Assembly: GCA_037127315.1 (NCBI GenBank)
Contig: JBBBDQ010001937.1
Span: 343,501-407,500 of the forward strand
Length of the DNA stretch: 64,000 nt
DNA from: Ascarosepion bandense
Lineage: Eukaryota; Mollusca; Cephalopoda; Sepiida; Sepiidae
Reading direction: 5' to 3'
The notes under the pieces are model-generated. The model was given only the letters and a program-made list of their open reading frames with translations, had not been told where the DNA came from and did not search any database. The position numbers and the translations under genes were made by a program. Of the stretch, positions 62,229 to 64,000 are shown piece by piece (positions within the stretch are counted from its first letter, which is position 1; each line of letters opens with the position of its first letter).

Positions 62229-62465
62229 ACGGAAATTAACGAAGATTAACGAAACTTGGTTATAAACAAACGACAATTTGAAATAATTTGTTTGAACATT
62301 ATTCTTGATCGATACTCGTATTTAAGTAGATATTCTGCTTTATATTACGGAAATTAACGAAGATTAACGAAACTGGTTATAAACAACCGACAATTTGAAA
62401 TGATTTGTTTGAACATTATTTTTGATCGATACTCGTATTTAAGTAGATATTCTGTTTTTAATTTA
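62229..62465 (+). repeat. Tandem duplication, 2 x 118 bp
   Basis: ACGGAAATTAACGAAGATTA begins at 62229 and 62347. Each unit ends with the dispersed motif TTTGTTTGAACATTATT...GATCGATACTCG found also near 18.8, 19.2 and 22.3 kb. Confidence 0.92.
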
Positions 62466-62487
62466 ACAGTATTATATATTTATATCT

Positions 62488-62545
62488 ACTGGCCTGATTA
62501 TTTACGATAAATTTTTATTACGAAAATGTGTGTCAGGTTTATGAA
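62488..62545 (-). mobile_element. SINE-C tail fragment
   Basis: The minus strand reads TATCGTAAATAATCAGGCCA with the preceding TTTTCGTAATAAAAAT, the same 3' end as 19170-19200. Confidence 0.55.
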
Positions 62546-62689
62546 CTTACATTAATTTCTTACAACCTAAAAATTTCCTACAACTACATATACTTCCCCT
62601 CACAAGAGGTGGTAGGAGAAAAGCAGAAGAGCGATAGGCAGAGATAACCAAGACTGCTACCGTAACCACCAACGCGAGTCCCAGTTTTA

Positions 62690-62755
62690 GTATTATTTTC
62701 TAAGCCGTATTTATCCTTCTGCTAACAGAGTTCCAAGTATTTGTATTTTGCTGTG

Positions 62756-62757
<2 letters not shown>
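62690..62757 (-). pseudogene. RTE-like LINE fragment
   Basis: The minus strand gives Lys-Tyr-Lys-Tyr-Leu, then with one shift Leu-Gly-Thr-Leu-Leu-Ala-Glu-Gly, the same landmark as Lys-Phe-Lys-Tyr-Leu-Gly-Ser at 47.6 kb. Confidence 0.5.

Positions 62758-62759
<2 letters not shown>

Positions 62760-62806
<47 letters not shown>
62760..62806. repeat. (TA)n microsatellite
   Basis: About 23 TA units. Confidence 0.95.
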
Positions 62807-62807
<1 letters not shown>

Positions 62808-62869
62808 TCGTTATTTCCTATTTTGGCTGTCGTTGTATTATTTCTTGCTGGACTTCTTAACCGAGTCGA

Positions 62870-63195
62870 CAACAGTAATAATTTTTTTAGATGTATTGCT
62901 GGTAATATTTCTCCTTCAAAAATGTATATTTTTCTAGAAAAGTGTATTTTTATACTTTCTAGTGTTTTGACCCCGATTTCGAGATTAACTATTTGCTCAT
63001 AGTTGGGACCCGAAAAGGTGCTACCACTCCGGGTCGGAGTCGACCTGAGAACAACAGCAATTAAGAGGGGGTTCCATGGTCCTCACGATCTTCTAATGAG
63101 AGGCTTTGCTACCGGATGCAACTTACCATCTTTCCCAGGGCTGTATATGAGTTTGAGAAAGATTCTACCAATTTTAGTTTTTACATTGCAGCTCT
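62870..63195 (+). repeat. Dispersed repeat R, uninterrupted copy
   Basis: It is colinear with 4130-5080 without the solo LTR; at the insertion point it reads TTTCTCCTTCAAAAATG, the empty target. Confidence 0.75.
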
Positions 63196-63199
63196 AAAT

Positions 63200-63620
63200 G
63201 GTTTAATCTAGAACGTGTTATTTTTATTTTTACTTTCTATCTTTTCTTTCAAGTATTCGAAACTTATTTTGTTTGCTTTCTTTTAAGGCTTTTACATATT
63301 TAAATTTTTGCTTTCTCATATATTTCCTTTTTTGCTATAGCTAGCTGTTAACTTTATTGCAATTATTAATATAAATGCTTAATTATAGTAGGGGATGATT
63401 GGGTTCTTTATTTTAGAGTCGCTGCTTGTATATTTCTTTATTTCCGTCTACCGGCCTGTATATTTGAGAACTATTAATATGGAGAAATGCTTACCTGGTA
63501 TATTTTTGTGGGGACATTAAATCATTTCTAAGTTGCGTCTCTGTCCTCGAAGACAGAATGAGGATCAGTTGTAGCTCTGTCCGAGAACAGATATGCAACT
63601 GAGAAAAAGTATACTAAGTA
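63200..63620. other. No feature recognised
   Basis: The phrase CTCTGTCCTCGAAGACAGA at 63539-63557 has a partner CTCTGTCCGAGAACAGA at 63575-63591. No family was identified. Confidence 0.4.
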
Positions 63621-63624
63621 GATT

Positions 63625-63870
63625 CCCGGTCCCGTGGTGCAGTGTGCCAAGGCCACCCCACTCCTATTGCACCAGAGGGGTGAACCAGGTGTTCGTCAGC
63701 GGGGCCAGCGTAACCGGTGTTTGCGGAGACTGGGGAATTTTTGTTTCTTTGTCCTCTCGTACGCGTCCGGGCTCCCCACATTAAAAACCAACCTTGTGTG
63801 ACATCTCGCTCCAGCGGGAGAGTAGGATAAATATCATGGAAGAAATATAATAATGGAAAAATACGCACTC
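63625..63870 (+). repeat. Possible SINE-like segment
   Basis: CCCGTGGTGCAGTGTGCC resembles an A box, and GGTGAACCAGGTGTTCG might be a degraded B box. The 3' part has CGCTCCAGCGGGAGAG. There is no second copy in the window, so the call is weak. A-rich sequence follows to the window end. Confidence 0.25.
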
Positions 63871-64000
63871 TCAGATATGATTCAAACCTGCATTCCTAGA
63901 GAAACCGTCATTTAATACGAAACCGTTAGACGAAAATGAATGAATATATAGGTAGCCACTAAAAAAAAAAGTTTTAAGCAAAAAAAAAAAAAAATTACGG

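Overview
The window looks like intergenic DNA from an animal genome, most probably a coleoid cephalopod (octopus-like). It is AT-rich and carries dozens of long (TA)n, (CA)n and (TATC)n arrays. It has several tRNA-derived SINE families, and fragments of Jockey/CR1-like, RTE-like and R2-like LINEs, mariner and Tc1 transposons, a Penelope-like element and LTR retrotransposons. I found no convincing host gene, no functional tRNA or rRNA gene, no CRISPR array and no bacterial-style operon. The species assignment is inference from repeat content. Names such as LINE-J, SINE-A, SINE-B, SINE-C, repeat T and repeat R are labels used only in this annotation.

Layout. 0-10 kb: LINE-J 3' ends, a foldback repeat (952-1352), SINE-A copies, a 530-bp solo LTR (4207-4736) with a 5-bp target duplication, repeat T and an RTE fragment. 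10-16.5 kb: a dead mariner with recognisable terminal repeats, a 1049-bp solo LTR nested in an older copy of itself, an R2-like LINE remnant, and a foldback element with tandem ribozyme-like motifs. 17-23 kb: SINE-C copies, three Tc1 deletion derivatives and a 1.75-kb inverted repeat. 23-25.6 kb: a mag-like Ty3/gypsy element with an intact 312-codon gag but no reverse transcriptase. 26-37 kb: SINE-B copies, a twin-primed LINE, a 0.67-kb polypurine block and a 5S rRNA-tRNA chimeric SINE. 37.8-39.4 kb: a satellite with nested periodicity. 39.5-43.2 kb: Tc1 copies, one split by the longest LINE-J copy (RT domain). 44-52 kb: tandem repeats, mariner and RTE remnants, SINE-B copies. 52-55.2 kb: palindromes with hammerhead-like cores and a Penelope-like C-terminus. 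55.2-58.1 kb: an LTR element with about 98% identical LTRs and a transmembrane (env-like) ORF. 58-64 kb: repeat T, SINE-A, LINE-J and further ribozyme-like motifs.

The most interesting recurring signal is a short module, CTGANGA then a perfect short hairpin then GAAA, found at more than a dozen places in at least six unrelated repeat backgrounds. The hairpin sequence differs between families but stays paired. This is the catalytic core layout of the hammerhead ribozyme. In one repeat family (28.7, 35.5, 53.2 and 54.9 kb) a matching helix III and a GUC or GUU cleavage triplet follow, and distal helix I can pair in two copies. Hammerheads are known from Penelope-like elements and small metazoan retrozymes, and a Penelope-like C-terminal remnant lies at 53.9 kb. 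Nothing here proves activity.
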